A stretch of DNA of 61,019 bases, taken from assembly GCA_004554425.1 (NCBI GenBank), contig SFMI01000005.1, positions 1 to 61,019 on the forward strand, given 5' to 3'. Below, in pieces: positions 16,509 through 25,403 of this stretch (position 1 is its first letter; every line of letters starts with the position of its first letter). A program made the position numbers and the translations under genes. The notes below the pieces were generated by a model, which was not told the DNA's origin, did no database searches, and saw nothing but the letters and a program-made list of their open reading frames with translations. The DNA comes from Candidatus Saccharimonadota bacterium (lineage in GTDB: Bacteria > Eremiobacterota > Xenobia > Xenobiales > Xenobiaceae).

Positions 16509-17189
16509 ATGCCCAAAATAAGTAACGATTGGCTCGATGTTATCGGGGATGAATTTAAAAAAGAATATTATTTAAAGCTGCGGCGTATTTTAATTCATGA
16601 GTATAAGACGCAAACGATCTATCCGCCGGCCGACGATATTTTTAACGCTTTCCATTTTACGCCTTTTCATAAAGTAAAAGCTCTAATCTTGGGCCAGGAT
16701 CCTTATCATAATGTAAATCAGGCTATGGGATTAAGCTTTGCCGTGTCGCCTACTCAGAAGCAATTGCCACCTTCTTTGGTCAACATTTATAAAGAATTGC
16801 ATGATGATTTAGGGTATCCTATTCCCCATAGTGGCTGGCTTAAAAAGTGGGCCGATCAGGGAGTGCTAATGCTTAATGCTGTGCTAACTGTGCGGGCCCA
16901 TCAGGCTTTCTCCCATCAAAAGCTAGGTTGGCAAAACTTTACTGATGCTGTCATTAAAGCAGTCAATACTATAGATAGGCCTGTAGTATATATTTTATGG
17001 GGGCGTCCAGCTCAAGAAAAGCAACTTTTAATTACTAATCCGAAGCATTTTGTTATTTGCTCGCCTCATCCCAGCCCTCTTTCGGCTTCGCGAGGTTTCT
17101 TTGGCAGCCGTCCTTTCAGTAAAGCCAACAAATTCTTAAGCGATCATGGCGTCGAACCTATCGACTGGCAAATCGAAGATGAAACTTAG
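16509..17189 (+). CDS. ung: Uracil-DNA glycosylase, family 1
   Basis: A 226-residue base-excision repair enzyme that removes uracil from DNA. The water-activating motif GQDPYH is present (LILGQDPYHNVNQAMG), as are the uracil-binding LMLNAVLTV segment and the DNA-intercalating HPSPLSASRGFFG motif. Start: ATG 16509 with GAGGTG 6 nt upstream; a GTG three codons earlier overlaps that ribosome site and is less likely. It is transcribed divergently from the protease and ends at a strong symmetrical hairpin. Confidence 0.96.
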   Translation: MPKISNDWLDVIGDEFKKEYYLKLRRILIHEYKTQTIYPPADDIFNAFHFTPFHKVKALILGQDPYHNVNQAMGLSFAVSPTQKQLPPSLVNIYKELHDDLGYPIPHSGWLKKWADQGVLMLNAVLTVRAHQAFSHQKLGWQNFTDAVIKAVNTIDRPVVYILWGRPAQEKQLLITNPKHFVICSPHPSPLSASRGFFGSRPFSKANKFLSDHGVEPIDWQIEDET

Positions 17190-17203
17190 GTGAATGTGTT
17201 ATG

Positions 17204-17247
17204 AAAATCAAGGGCTGCTTGCATTTTAGCTAGCAGCCCTTGATTTT
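17204..17247. terminator. Bidirectional terminator hairpin between ung and rpsU
   Basis: A perfect 16-bp stem (17204-17219 with 17232-17247) encloses a 12-nt loop. Both arms end in AAAA/TTTT on the outside, so it can act on both strands. It lies 15 nt past ung and is a backup stop beyond the rpsU terminator. Confidence 0.8.
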
Positions 17248-17260
17248 AGCTATTTAAAAA

Positions 17261-17294
17261 CAAAAAAAGCTGCCAGCCCCAAAGGTCTGACAAC
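17261..17294 (-). terminator. Intrinsic terminator of rpsU
   Basis: Leftward reading gives a G/C-rich hairpin with some G-U pairs and one bulged A, followed by seven Ts (complement of 17262-17268). It starts 17 nt past the rpsU stop. Confidence 0.8.
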
Positions 17295-17310
17295 TTCTTT
17301 CTCTTATGCC

Positions 17311-17484
17311 TTAACGACGACGGCGGCGACGAGCGGCGATAGCCTTTTTTTTACGACGTACACTGGGCTTGTCGTAATACTCGCGCTTCTTAACTTCGGC
17401 CAACACGCCCTCTTTCTGGCATTGACGCCGGAAACGCTTCAAAGCGGTTTCGATAGGTTCGTTCTCACCAACTGTAGTTTCCAT
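17311..17484 (-). CDS. rpsU: 30S ribosomal protein bS21
   Basis: A 57-residue, strongly basic protein of the small ribosomal subunit, placed near the anti-Shine-Dalgarno end of 16S rRNA. Sequence features are the ENEPIETALKRFRRQC helix, KREYYDKPSVRRKKK, and the run of C-terminal arginines. Start: ATG 17484 with AAGGAGG upstream at usable distance; an in-frame extension of ten codons upstream would contain that ribosome site and is rejected. It is monocistronic: its own near-consensus promoter lies ~90 nt upstream and a terminator follows. Confidence 0.97.
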   Translation of the reverse strand: METTVGENEPIETALKRFRRQCQKEGVLAEVKKREYYDKPSVRRKKKAIAARRRRRR

Positions 17485-17578
17485 TATGCGTTCCCCTCCT
17501 TCCGTCACGGCCAAATATTGGGGTAATAAACAGCCGGGTAATGGTCGGGACTACTCATCCCGAAAACTTTAGGGCCAA

Positions 17579-17607
17579 ATTTTAATACTTTTGGTACTCT
17601 ATGTCAA
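17579..17607 (-). promoter_or_regulatory. rpsU: Near-consensus sigma-70 promoter of rpsU
   Basis: The minus strand has TTGACA (17602-17607), a 17-nt spacer and TAAAAT (17579-17584). Predicted transcription starts near 17572 and gives an ~88-nt leader that contains a small hairpin CGGGA/TCCCG. Confidence 0.85.
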
Positions 17608-17655
17608 GACTTTAAGGGATAGTTACGCAGTTAGAGGTGGCCTGGCTTAGAATAA

Positions 17656-17689
17656 AAGACCTCCGCTGGCTATGCTAAACGGAGGTCTT
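17656..17689 (-). terminator. Intrinsic terminator of the phosphohexomutase-like gene
   Basis: Arms AAGACCTCCG (17656-17665) and CGGAGGTCTT (17680-17689) pair perfectly around a 14-nt loop. Leftward the stem runs into TTTTATT. Confidence 0.8.
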
Positions 17690-17710
17690 GAGCTTAAGTC
17701 AATTCAAAAG

Positions 17711-20278
17711 CTACTTGTCTTCTTTAAGCAACTCTTTATAGAGAGGAGTGGGGACGGCTGGGAAATCGCGGAAATACTTCTGGAAGACTTCGTTCATATA
17801 AGCTTTATCGGTACCGTCAAAGTAAACTTTCGACTTGGCATCTGTTCCGGAAGGACGTAAGCAAATGTCACGTACTTTCGCGCCTTTAAACCAAAGTTGC
17901 AATCCGTCTGACCAAACGTCAATGCGCTCGAGAGCTTTCCATTCGTCAGCCATGCCGGGGATAGCTTCAGTGAGAATGGCTTTTACCTCGTCTAAGCTGA
18001 GAACTTTGCCTCTATTGGTGAGCGAAGGATCTTTCATAGCCAAAGCTAAGCGGCGGAAGTAGTTATTGAAGCGATCTTTTTCAGCAATACCGGCAGCTTT
18101 GGCTTTAGCCAATTCTTCGGGATCGAAAATAGCTTCGTTGTAGTGGATCTTATCGCCGCGGAATTCCATCTTGTTGGCAATAGCATCTCTGGTGAAAAGG
18201 TTGGAGAGATGGTTGTGCAAGAAAAGGTCGGCTATATTTCCTGTCTCTTTGTATTTTAAGTAGAGCTTGGAAACCATAACTACAGCGGAAATACAAGCTT
18301 CGCCACTGCTCTTTTCACGCATAGCGATAATCTTTTGGCCTAAAATATTGTGGATAGGCTCGCGGGGACCGCCAATTTTTCCTCCGCTCTCTTCGCCAGC
18401 GTGATGCACTTTAGGCTTGGGGCCAATAACGATTTTATTGCCTAGTTCGTCGCAAACGGCCACAACTTCTCCGGGGTGTTCAGCCATAGCTTTTTCGACA
18501 TTGCGTTCTACTGCGGCAATTTCTTTAAAACCTACAGGAGTGCGTACGACGGGAATGTCGTGCTTCTGAGCCCACTCGTCCCAAGACAGAGCTGATACAT
18601 AGGTATGAATATCAAAGCTGGAATAATCTTTCCAACTGCCGTCATCTTCCATGCTGGCGCGATCGCTTTCGGCCAACATAAGGAAAAATTGGTTGGGTGA
18701 GAAGAGAGCGAAGATTTTATCGTCAGTTATTTTAATAGAACTGATGCCGTCGGCGGTCAATTTTGCCTCTTCGCTGACGGGGACGATCTGACCGGCTACA
18801 AAGCGGTCGGAGTCGGGGTCGACGTTGAAAACTATCTGACCTATAGGAGCATCTTTTAAAATTACTCCGTAATTGGCCGATTTTACGACGATAGGCATAC
18901 TGGCGTCTACGCTGTCGTGTACGACTTCATATTCGGAAGAGTTTTTCTTCTGAGCTACGCGGAAACCGATATTATGGAAGAAGGGATCTTCTTCGGTGCG
19001 GATGTAGCCACCGACAAAAGCTCCGTCAATACCTAATTCTTCGAGAATGGGAGCGATAGTTTTATAGCCAGCACCACCGAAGAAATCGAGTTTGAGGCGC
19101 ATACCTTCGGCGATAGCTTTTTTGACCATTTTCAAAGCAGCTGGAGAAGCGGGGCCTTTGCGTAAATAGTCGGCATAGAGGCTGCACATACGTTTGTAAG
19201 TTAAACTGTGATGCAACAAAGGATCGTCGGCAGCAGCCAGCTTTATGGTATAGCCGGTAGTTTCGCACTGCTCTAAAATTTTGTACATTTGCTCGACGAT
19301 TTTAGAGTATTCGGGAGGCAAATACTGGGAACCGTCTGGACCGAGAATTTTATCACTCTGCTTCTGAGGAGCACCGTGACTGGAAGTATAGTAATCGCCG
19401 CCGGACAGACCTAACATATAAGTTAAGAAACTCCACATAAAAATGGTGGAGGTGTCTTTATTGTCGGCATTTTCGGTTAAGAAAACATTAAAGCCGCGAG
19501 CTGCGTAAATACGGGAAACTAAGCTTACGAAACGCGGAGTGTTGGAGCGAGTTTCGCCGCCAACTATACGAACAGGATTTTTACGTACAAAATCCATAGC
19601 TTGAGCCAAAGGCATACCAAAAATAGCCTCGATGGTTTTTACTCCCTGCGGGCCCAGATGCTTGGCTACTTCTTCAGGAGTGCGCACTGGCAGAGAGGCG
19701 ATATGCTCTTTGTGTAATTGCGGTACGATATTGCTCAATGATTCGGCCATCAAAGCCAACATATACTCGTTGATACGATAGCGATGGTCCCAAGGACAAA
19801 GAACATTTTGGTTTTCGCGTACACCGGCTGTCGAAACTTTCGCTTCTTTGGCAAAGGCGTCAACTTGAGCTCTTAAGTTGATTGTTTTGGCAATTTCGGG
19901 AGTAATGCAAAACTGACTAGCCTGAGGAGAATCGATCTGGAAAGGCGGATGGTTACTTATGTTGTAATTTTTAGCTTCCCAGCTAGTTAGGCTGCGCCTG
20001 GTTTGCTCTAAGAAAAAAGCTTTCATTTGAGCTGGAGTCATGCTGGGGGTGACTACGGTTGGATTTTCTTGATTTTGGACAGTCACTTTATCACTCCGAG
20101 AAGAAGAATTTAGGCTCTTTGTTTTCGCCTTTGAACCTCGGCTGTCCTGGTGCGGAGCGTTTGTTGCCGCCGTCGCCTTTGTTTTGTGTGTGTTATCTGG
20201 CTGTTGTGGCAGCGCCTCTGCGTATAGCGGCGCTAAAGAAATAATGGCCGAAGCCGCTAAAAGACCGAGCTTCTTCAT
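17711..20278 (-). CDS. Phosphohexomutase-superfamily protein with an export signal
   Basis: An 855-residue protein. Residues 1-24 (MKKLGLLAASAIISLAPLYA) form a clean Sec signal peptide, followed by a ~70-residue Ser/Thr/Lys-rich linker. The rest has the four signature elements of alpha-D-phosphohexomutases in order: a phosphoserine loop TSSHGAPQ, the metal loop NVDPDSDR, the sugar-recognition motif GEESGGKIGG preceded by RTPVGFKEI, and the phosphate loop RPSGTDAKSK. It is about 300 residues longer than common phosphoglucomutases. The start ATG 20278 is well supported by AGGAAGG at 8 nt; the frame extends upstream without support. The fold and likely sugar-phosphate isomerase activity are well supported; activity outside the cytoplasm, where phosphosugars are scarce, is puzzling. 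It follows topB on the same strand by 132 nt. Confidence 0.82.
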   Translation of the reverse strand: MKKLGLLAASAIISLAPLYAEALPQQPDNTHKTKATAATNAPHQDSRGSKAKTKSLNSSSRSDKVTVQNQENPTVVTPSMTPAQMKAFFLEQTRRSLTSWEAKNYNISNHPPFQIDSPQASQFCITPEIAKTINLRAQVDAFAKEAKVSTAGVRENQNVLCPWDHRYRINEYMLALMAESLSNIVPQLHKEHIASLPVRTPEEVAKHLGPQGVKTIEAIFGMPLAQAMDFVRKNPVRIVGGETRSNTPRFVSLVSRIYAARGFNVFLTENADNKDTSTIFMWSFLTYMLGLSGGDYYTSSHGAPQKQSDKILGPDGSQYLPPEYSKIVEQMYKILEQCETTGYTIKLAAADDPLLHHSLTYKRMCSLYADYLRKGPASPAALKMVKKAIAEGMRLKLDFFGGAGYKTIAPILEELGIDGAFVGGYIRTEEDPFFHNIGFRVAQKKNSSEYEVVHDSVDASMPIVVKSANYGVILKDAPIGQIVFNVDPDSDRFVAGQIVPVSEEAKLTADGISSIKITDDKIFALFSPNQFFLMLAESDRASMEDDGSWKDYSSFDIHTYVSALSWDEWAQKHDIPVVRTPVGFKEIAAVERNVEKAMAEHPGEVVAVCDELGNKIVIGPKPKVHHAGEESGGKIGGPREPIHNILGQKIIAMREKSSGEACISAVVMVSKLYLKYKETGNIADLFLHNHLSNLFTRDAIANKMEFRGDKIHYNEAIFDPEELAKAKAAGIAEKDRFNNYFRRLALAMKDPSLTNRGKVLSLDEVKAILTEAIPGMADEWKALERIDVWSDGLQLWFKGAKVRDICLRPSGTDAKSKVYFDGTDKAYMNEVFQKYFRDFPAVPTPLYKELLKEDK

Positions 20279-20410
20279 AAATATAAACCTTCCTGAAAGC
20301 ATTTTCCCCACTACAAAACTTCGAGTAGAGCAAAAGTTTGCCCTCCGTTCAAAGGTGTCGGTTAAGAAGCTCGGTTGCCTTTTTAATATACACATTTTAG
20401 CCGACAGCTA

Positions 20411-23389
20411 TTAGACATCGGCCTTTTTTCGTGTAGTGCGCTTAGGCTTAGCTTCGGCGCTGGCATCTTCTGGTGCACTGCTGCCGACACTGGTTTTTTT
20501 CCGTGTAGTGCGCTTAGGCTTAACCTCGGCGCTGGCATCTTCTGGCGCACTGCTGTCGGCACTGGCTTTTTTTCGTGTAGTGCGCTTAGGCTTAACCTCG
20601 GCGCTGGCATCTTCTGGCGCACTGCTGTCGGCACTGGCTTTTTTTCGTGTAGTGCGCTTAGGCTTAGCTTCGGCGTTGGCATCTTCTGGCGCACTGCTGT
20701 CGGCACTGGCTTTTTTGCGTGTAGTGCGCTTAGGCTTAACTTCGGCGCTGGCATCTTCTGATGTGCTGCTGTCGGCAGTTGTGCTGGCAGTCGTCGGGCT
20801 GGAAGTAGTAGCAGCCGCTTTGGGGAAGCGCGGCATAAACTCGAAACCATAGCGACCTGTGGAGGGGTTAAGCACAACATAGCCTTTGAAAGGTTTGTTA
20901 TATTTAGAAATAAAGTTTTCTAGTAATTCGGTGCGTCCGTGTTCCAGGAAATAGGCCAGCTCTTCGTGACTTATGGGACGTTGACAGATAAGGCGGGGCA
21001 TAGTGAATCCTTTTTTGTGGGATCCATTTTGTACGCATACTTGCTGACATTGGTAGCTGGAAGCATTTTCTGTCACGTGGCAATTTTTGTCGAAGGGACA
21101 AACTCCTAAAATTTCGTCACTGACAGGTAAAGAGACTGTGTCAGAAACTACTGTGCCATTGTCTGTTTCTAATTCAACAGTATTGTTCTGAAAACGAAGC
21201 TTAGCCTTGTAAGTCTGTTTGCCGCTGCCTTTGAAGCCTTCTAAGTAGTCGGTTTCGCCTTTTTCTAAAAGCTCGCTCATAGTGCGAGTATCGATATAAC
21301 GGCCATTTTTATCTTTCCAGACAATAAAAGAACAACCCTCGCCGTCTTTACCTTGGTTGGCTTCGCAGGCATAAAAGCGCATTTTTTCATAAACTTGGTG
21401 CTTATGACATACCGGGCAAAGGCCTAGAGGCTTTTCATCGGCGTAAATATCGGCGTATTCAAAGTTTTTAGTTTTGGAAACAATCTCTTTAGTGTAATCG
21501 ACAATATCGTCCATATAAGCTTTACGTTTATAAGTTCCGTGCTCTACTTGATTGAGATTGTATTCCATACGGCCGGTTAGCTCCGGAGAAGCTAAACGGT
21601 GACAGCCTATACGCTTAAGTAAATCTATTAAAATTATGCCTTTGGTTGTGGCTTTCAAAGCTCGATCGGCACGTTCTATGTAGCCTCTGGTGAGCAAAGC
21701 CTCAATAATTTCGGCGCGAGTGGCTGGAGTACCTAAGCCAGTTTCCTCGATAGCGTTGGAAAGCTCTTCATCTTCAACTTGCTTACCGGCGTTTTCCATT
21801 AAGCTTAAAAGTCTGGCTTCGGTAATGCGCGTCGGCGGCTTAGTCATTTCGTCTTTGAGAGTAACTTCTTTGTTGCACGCTAGGGCCGGAGCCTGAGGAG
21901 TGGCTTTCAACTCTGGAAGGGCCGAGCACTCTTCTTGGGAGTCGTAACCATAGACTTCTTTCCAACCTTTTTCGCTTAAGAAGTTGCCTTTAGTGCGGAA
22001 GGTAAAGGCTTCACCTTCAGCTTTTACGGTAGTAATTCGCTCTATAACTGTGGTAACGGCAGGGGGGAAGAAGGCGGCCAAAAAGCGCCGTAGGATTAAA
22101 TTGTAAATTTTGGCTTCATCGTCACGCAAGCTGCGGCCCGCCAGCTGACTGGTGGGAATAATGGCAAAGTGATCGGAAATGCGTGAATCATCAAATATTT
22201 TGCCGTAATTGCGCAATTTGGGCTCAGCTAAAAGTTTGCTGGCAGCTGTGGCGTAGAGGGGGAAATTTAAACTCCCTTCTTCGGCCCGAGAAGCGTAAGC
22301 GGTCATGCCGCTCCAAATGCGCTTGACTTGGCCTACATAGTCGGTGGGCAAACATCTAGAAGAAGTACGCGGATAAGTGATGAGCTTATGACTTTCGTAA
22401 AGACGCTGAGCGGCAGCTAGTGTACTCTTAGCTGATAAGCCAAAGCGTCTGTTGGCTTCGCGTTGCAAAGAGGTTAAGTCAAAAAGAGGCGGGGCCGCTT
22501 CGGGTTTATTTTTACGGGTCTCTTCTACTTGAGCTTGGCGTCCTTTTACGGTTTGCTCTATATGTTCGGCCAAAGTCCGATCAAAAATAGCTTCGTCACG
22601 TCCCTTGAAGCTTTTTTCTTCGGAAATTTGTTTGGGATCGAATTTGGGATCGAAATATACCGCTTCGTAGGTATGCGGTTTAGTTTCATTCTCTTGATTG
22701 ACAGGAACTTCAAACTTGGCTTTCAAGCGCCAGTAGGGAGCTGGACGGAATTTTAATATGTCTAATTCGTGACTTTGCAACATCGCCAAAGTTGGGGTTT
22801 GAACACGACCTGCCGACCAGGATACCTTTTCGGTGCGTGTTTTTAAGCGGCGGGTGAGAGCACGAGTAGAATTTATACCGATAAGCCAGTCAGCTTCAGA
22901 TCGACATTGAGCGGCTTGGTATAAGTTCTCATAGTTGGAACCTGGCTTGAGAGACGCAAAACCATTGCGTATAGCTTCTGGAGTCATAGATTGTAACCAC
23001 AGGCGCAAGATAGGCTTTTTAATTTTGCAAAAAGAGACTAATTCACGAAAAATAAGTTCGCCTTCGCGCCCGGCATCACAAGCGTTGACTACGGCGTCTA
23101 CGTCGGCTCTTTTAGCCAATTTAGCAATAATCCGCAAACGCGTTGTGCATTTATCTTTGGCTTTTAAGCTGAAACTCTTGGGAATAATGGGTAAGTCTTC
23201 TAATTTCCAAGCTTTGTATTTGGGATCGATTTCCTCAGGAGAGATAAACTCGACCAAATGGCCGACTGCCCAAGTTATAACATTATTTTCGCTCTCCAAG
23301 TATTCTTTTTCATCTTTGCAGCCGCCCAGCGCCTTGGCAATATCTTTGGCAACGCTGGGTTTTTCGGCGATAATAAGATGCTTAGACAA
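20411..23389 (-). CDS. topB: DNA topoisomerase III, type IA, with repeated basic tail
   Basis: A 992-residue type IA topoisomerase that relaxes and decatenates DNA. Seen: a Toprim domain at the N-terminus (LIIAEKPSVAKDIAKALGG; DACDAGREGELIFR), the catalytic tyrosine in ITYPRTSSR, and two cysteine-containing C-terminal modules (CPVCHKHQ...; CPFDKNC...). The last 121 residues are five copies of a 24-residue unit ending PKRTTRKK, an Ala/Ser/Lys-rich tail likely to bind DNA. Start: TTG at 23387-23389 with AGGAGG 6 nt upstream; the upstream ATG at 23434 has no ribosome site and adds residues unlike the family. recN ends 116 nt upstream on the same strand. Confidence 0.95.
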   Translation of the reverse strand: MSKHLIIAEKPSVAKDIAKALGGCKDEKEYLESENNVITWAVGHLVEFISPEEIDPKYKAWKLEDLPIIPKSFSLKAKDKCTTRLRIIAKLAKRADVDAVVNACDAGREGELIFRELVSFCKIKKPILRLWLQSMTPEAIRNGFASLKPGSNYENLYQAAQCRSEADWLIGINSTRALTRRLKTRTEKVSWSAGRVQTPTLAMLQSHELDILKFRPAPYWRLKAKFEVPVNQENETKPHTYEAVYFDPKFDPKQISEEKSFKGRDEAIFDRTLAEHIEQTVKGRQAQVEETRKNKPEAAPPLFDLTSLQREANRRFGLSAKSTLAAAQRLYESHKLITYPRTSSRCLPTDYVGQVKRIWSGMTAYASRAEEGSLNFPLYATAASKLLAEPKLRNYGKIFDDSRISDHFAIIPTSQLAGRSLRDDEAKIYNLILRRFLAAFFPPAVTTVIERITTVKAEGEAFTFRTKGNFLSEKGWKEVYGYDSQEECSALPELKATPQAPALACNKEVTLKDEMTKPPTRITEARLLSLMENAGKQVEDEELSNAIEETGLGTPATRAEIIEALLTRGYIERADRALKATTKGIILIDLLKRIGCHRLASPELTGRMEYNLNQVEHGTYKRKAYMDDIVDYTKEIVSKTKNFEYADIYADEKPLGLCPVCHKHQVYEKMRFYACEANQGKDGEGCSFIVWKDKNGRYIDTRTMSELLEKGETDYLEGFKGSGKQTYKAKLRFQNNTVELETDNGTVVSDTVSLPVSDEILGVCPFDKNCHVTENASSYQCQQVCVQNGSHKKGFTMPRLICQRPISHEELAYFLEHGRTELLENFISKYNKPFKGYVVLNPSTGRYGFEFMPRFPKAAATTSSPTTASTTADSSTSEDASAEVKPKRTTRKKASADSSAPEDANAEAKPKRTTRKKASADSSAPEDASAEVKPKRTTRKKASADSSAPEDASAEVKPKRTTRKKTSVGSSAPEDASAEAKPKRTTRKKADV
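20414..20776. repeat. Five tandem 72-bp repeats inside topB
   Basis: The 3' end of topB is built of five 72-bp units encoding (A/V)(D/G)SSxxEDAxAExKPKRTTRKK plus two residues. Units differ at a few positions; most copies carry APEDASAE, one has STSEDASAE. Periodicity keeps other frames open on both strands, which makes false ORFs here. Such arrays change copy number easily. Confidence 0.95.
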
Positions 23390-23504
23390 GAATAGCCTCC
23401 TGAGGTGCCTTTGCTGGCAGAAAAATTTTGACATACAGCCAAGACGGGCAATATGGTAAAAAAAGTTAATTAACCCAAGTATTTTACCTGGAACTTACGG
23501 CACG

Positions 23505-25253
23505 TCAAGATCGGCGTTTGTTTCGGGGTTGAGTATTGCGCAACAGAGAGCGGGCGTGCTCTAAGGCTTGATCTAAAGAAGCTCCTCCGCTCATCATTCT
23601 GGCAATCTCTCTCTCTCTTTCGCTTCCTTCCAAGATGCGCACATGGGTCGAGGTGCGTCCGTCGCTCACCTCTTTATATAGATAATGGTGGCGATCGCCA
23701 GCCACGGCCAAAATAGGCAAATGAGTAATACAAATAACTTGAGAGCGTGATGCTAAACCGCGCAGCCGTTCGGCTACTGCCTGGGCGGCGTTGCCTCCCA
23801 AGCCTGTATCTATTTCGTCGAAAAAGAAAGTGGCCGTTTTTTGAAATTCGGAAAATAAACTGAGTAAGGCTAACATAATGCGGGAAATTTCACCGCCTGA
23901 AGCAATTTGGGCTAGCGGCTTGGGAGCTTCTCCAGGGTTGGGAGCGATGACAAATTCGATAATATCGCCTCCGTGGACGGCAACTTCTTTGTATTTGGAG
24001 ATAAAACCGGTCAGTTCGTCAGGTGTTTGATCTGTACTAGTATTGTCCGCAAAAGCAACGCTAAAACGGCAGTGAGGCATATCTACTTTGGCTAGCTCTT
24101 CCTCTACAGCTCGGGCCAGATCCTGAGCATGACGATGGCGCAAAGAGGAAATTTCGTCCATGAATTTTTCCCTTTGGCTTAGACATTTAAGAAGCTCGTG
24201 CTCCAAATGCTCAGAACGCGAAGCGCTGTTTTCCAACTGCTCTAAGTGGCTGGATGTTTGCTGACGATATTGCAACACTTCCTCTATGGAAGGGCCGTAT
24301 TTGCGCATAATTGTACGTAATTTGTCGTATCGGTTGTGTAAAGTTTCCAAACTTTCACTATCGGAAATGATACTGTCAGCATAAGCGCTTAACTCGTAAA
24401 TATTATCGTCTATAATAGCTAGCGCTTCATTTAGGCTGTCGACAATAGGGGTTAAGCGTTTATCTTGGCTTTGCAAAGAAGATAAGCTGCCGCAAATATT
24501 GGCTAGGAGATCGCGGGGGCCGCTGTCAGCTGTCAAATCGGCATGAGCCGATAAAGCTCCGTTACGCAAGTCGGCAGCAGCAGCTAAAATTTTTATCTGC
24601 TCTTCAAGTTTGAGGTCTTCTCCAGGTTGTGGGGCCGTTTCGTCTATTTCGTTAAGTTCGTGCTGAGCCCAGTCTATTTCACGTAAACGAGAACGCTCAC
24701 CTTCGCGTAATTCTTGCAACTCTCGGTGCAATTCTCGACAGCGGCGATACGATTCGGCGTATTTGTTGAGGAGTTGCTCGTAAGATGAATCTTGAGAAAT
24801 AATGTAGCGATCCAACACTTTATAATGATCGTTGGGACGCAACAAGGAGTATTGCTGATGTTGTCCATGCAAATCTACCAACATGGAACCAATTTCACGC
24901 AAGACGGCTAGGGTGGCAGGCTTACCATTTATGCGACAAGAGGCTCGGCCGACAGCTTTAAAATCTCGATTGAGTAGCAATTCGTCTTCGTCGTTTTCTT
25001 CAAAGCCAAGTTCCTCGAGCTTGAGACTTACTTCCTCAGGAATATCGACAAATCTGGCTGCTACAAAACCGCCGCTTGCTCCACTGCGCAGAGGTTTGTC
25101 CCTAACCATAGAGCCGAGTAAAAAGCCCATGGCGTCAATGATTAAAGATTTGCCTGCTCCGGTTTCGCCGGTAAGTATATTGAGGCCGTCAATAAAATAA
25201 AACGTCTCATCTTCTACCAGAGCAAAGTTGCGAATGGCCAATTCTGATAACAT
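23505..25253 (-). CDS. recN: DNA repair ATPase RecN
   Basis: A 582-residue SMC-like ATPase acting early in double-strand break repair. The Walker A motif is in LTGETGAGKSLIIDAM near residue 33, the LHGQHQQYSLL segment follows, a long coiled-coil region fills the middle, and the C-terminus has the ABC signature (PLAQIASGGEISRIMLAL) and Walker B (FFFDEIDTGLGG). Start: ATG 25253 gives the usual N-terminus (MLSELAIRNFALVE); the 48-codon upstream extension is unsupported. The ribosome site is modest. It is divergent from the second M16 peptidase. Confidence 0.96.
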   Translation of the reverse strand: MLSELAIRNFALVEDETFYFIDGLNILTGETGAGKSLIIDAMGFLLGSMVRDKPLRSGASGGFVAARFVDIPEEVSLKLEELGFEENDEDELLLNRDFKAVGRASCRINGKPATLAVLREIGSMLVDLHGQHQQYSLLRPNDHYKVLDRYIISQDSSYEQLLNKYAESYRRCRELHRELQELREGERSRLREIDWAQHELNEIDETAPQPGEDLKLEEQIKILAAAADLRNGALSAHADLTADSGPRDLLANICGSLSSLQSQDKRLTPIVDSLNEALAIIDDNIYELSAYADSIISDSESLETLHNRYDKLRTIMRKYGPSIEEVLQYRQQTSSHLEQLENSASRSEHLEHELLKCLSQREKFMDEISSLRHRHAQDLARAVEEELAKVDMPHCRFSVAFADNTSTDQTPDELTGFISKYKEVAVHGGDIIEFVIAPNPGEAPKPLAQIASGGEISRIMLALLSLFSEFQKTATFFFDEIDTGLGGNAAQAVAERLRGLASRSQVICITHLPILAVAGDRHHYLYKEVSDGRTSTHVRILEGSEREREIARMMSGGASLDQALEHARSLLRNTQPRNKRRS

Positions 25254-25403
25254 AAAGCATTCCAATCTGCGGCAGAGAAAATTTGCGAGGCAAAATTTCA
25301 TTTTTGTTTTTTTTCTTCCTCTTTTCCCTGGCAAAGGAAAGAAGGATACAGGCAAGAAAAAGGCCGAGTTTCCTTGACAGATGTTTAAGCTTTTCAAATT
25401 GAG

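Noticed and set aside
20383..20880. Overlapping ORFs on both strands in the topB repeat region (20383-20880 minus, 20436-20852 plus)
   Set aside because: The 72-bp period is a multiple of three, so any frame without a stop in one unit stays open through the array; neither has a ribosome site.
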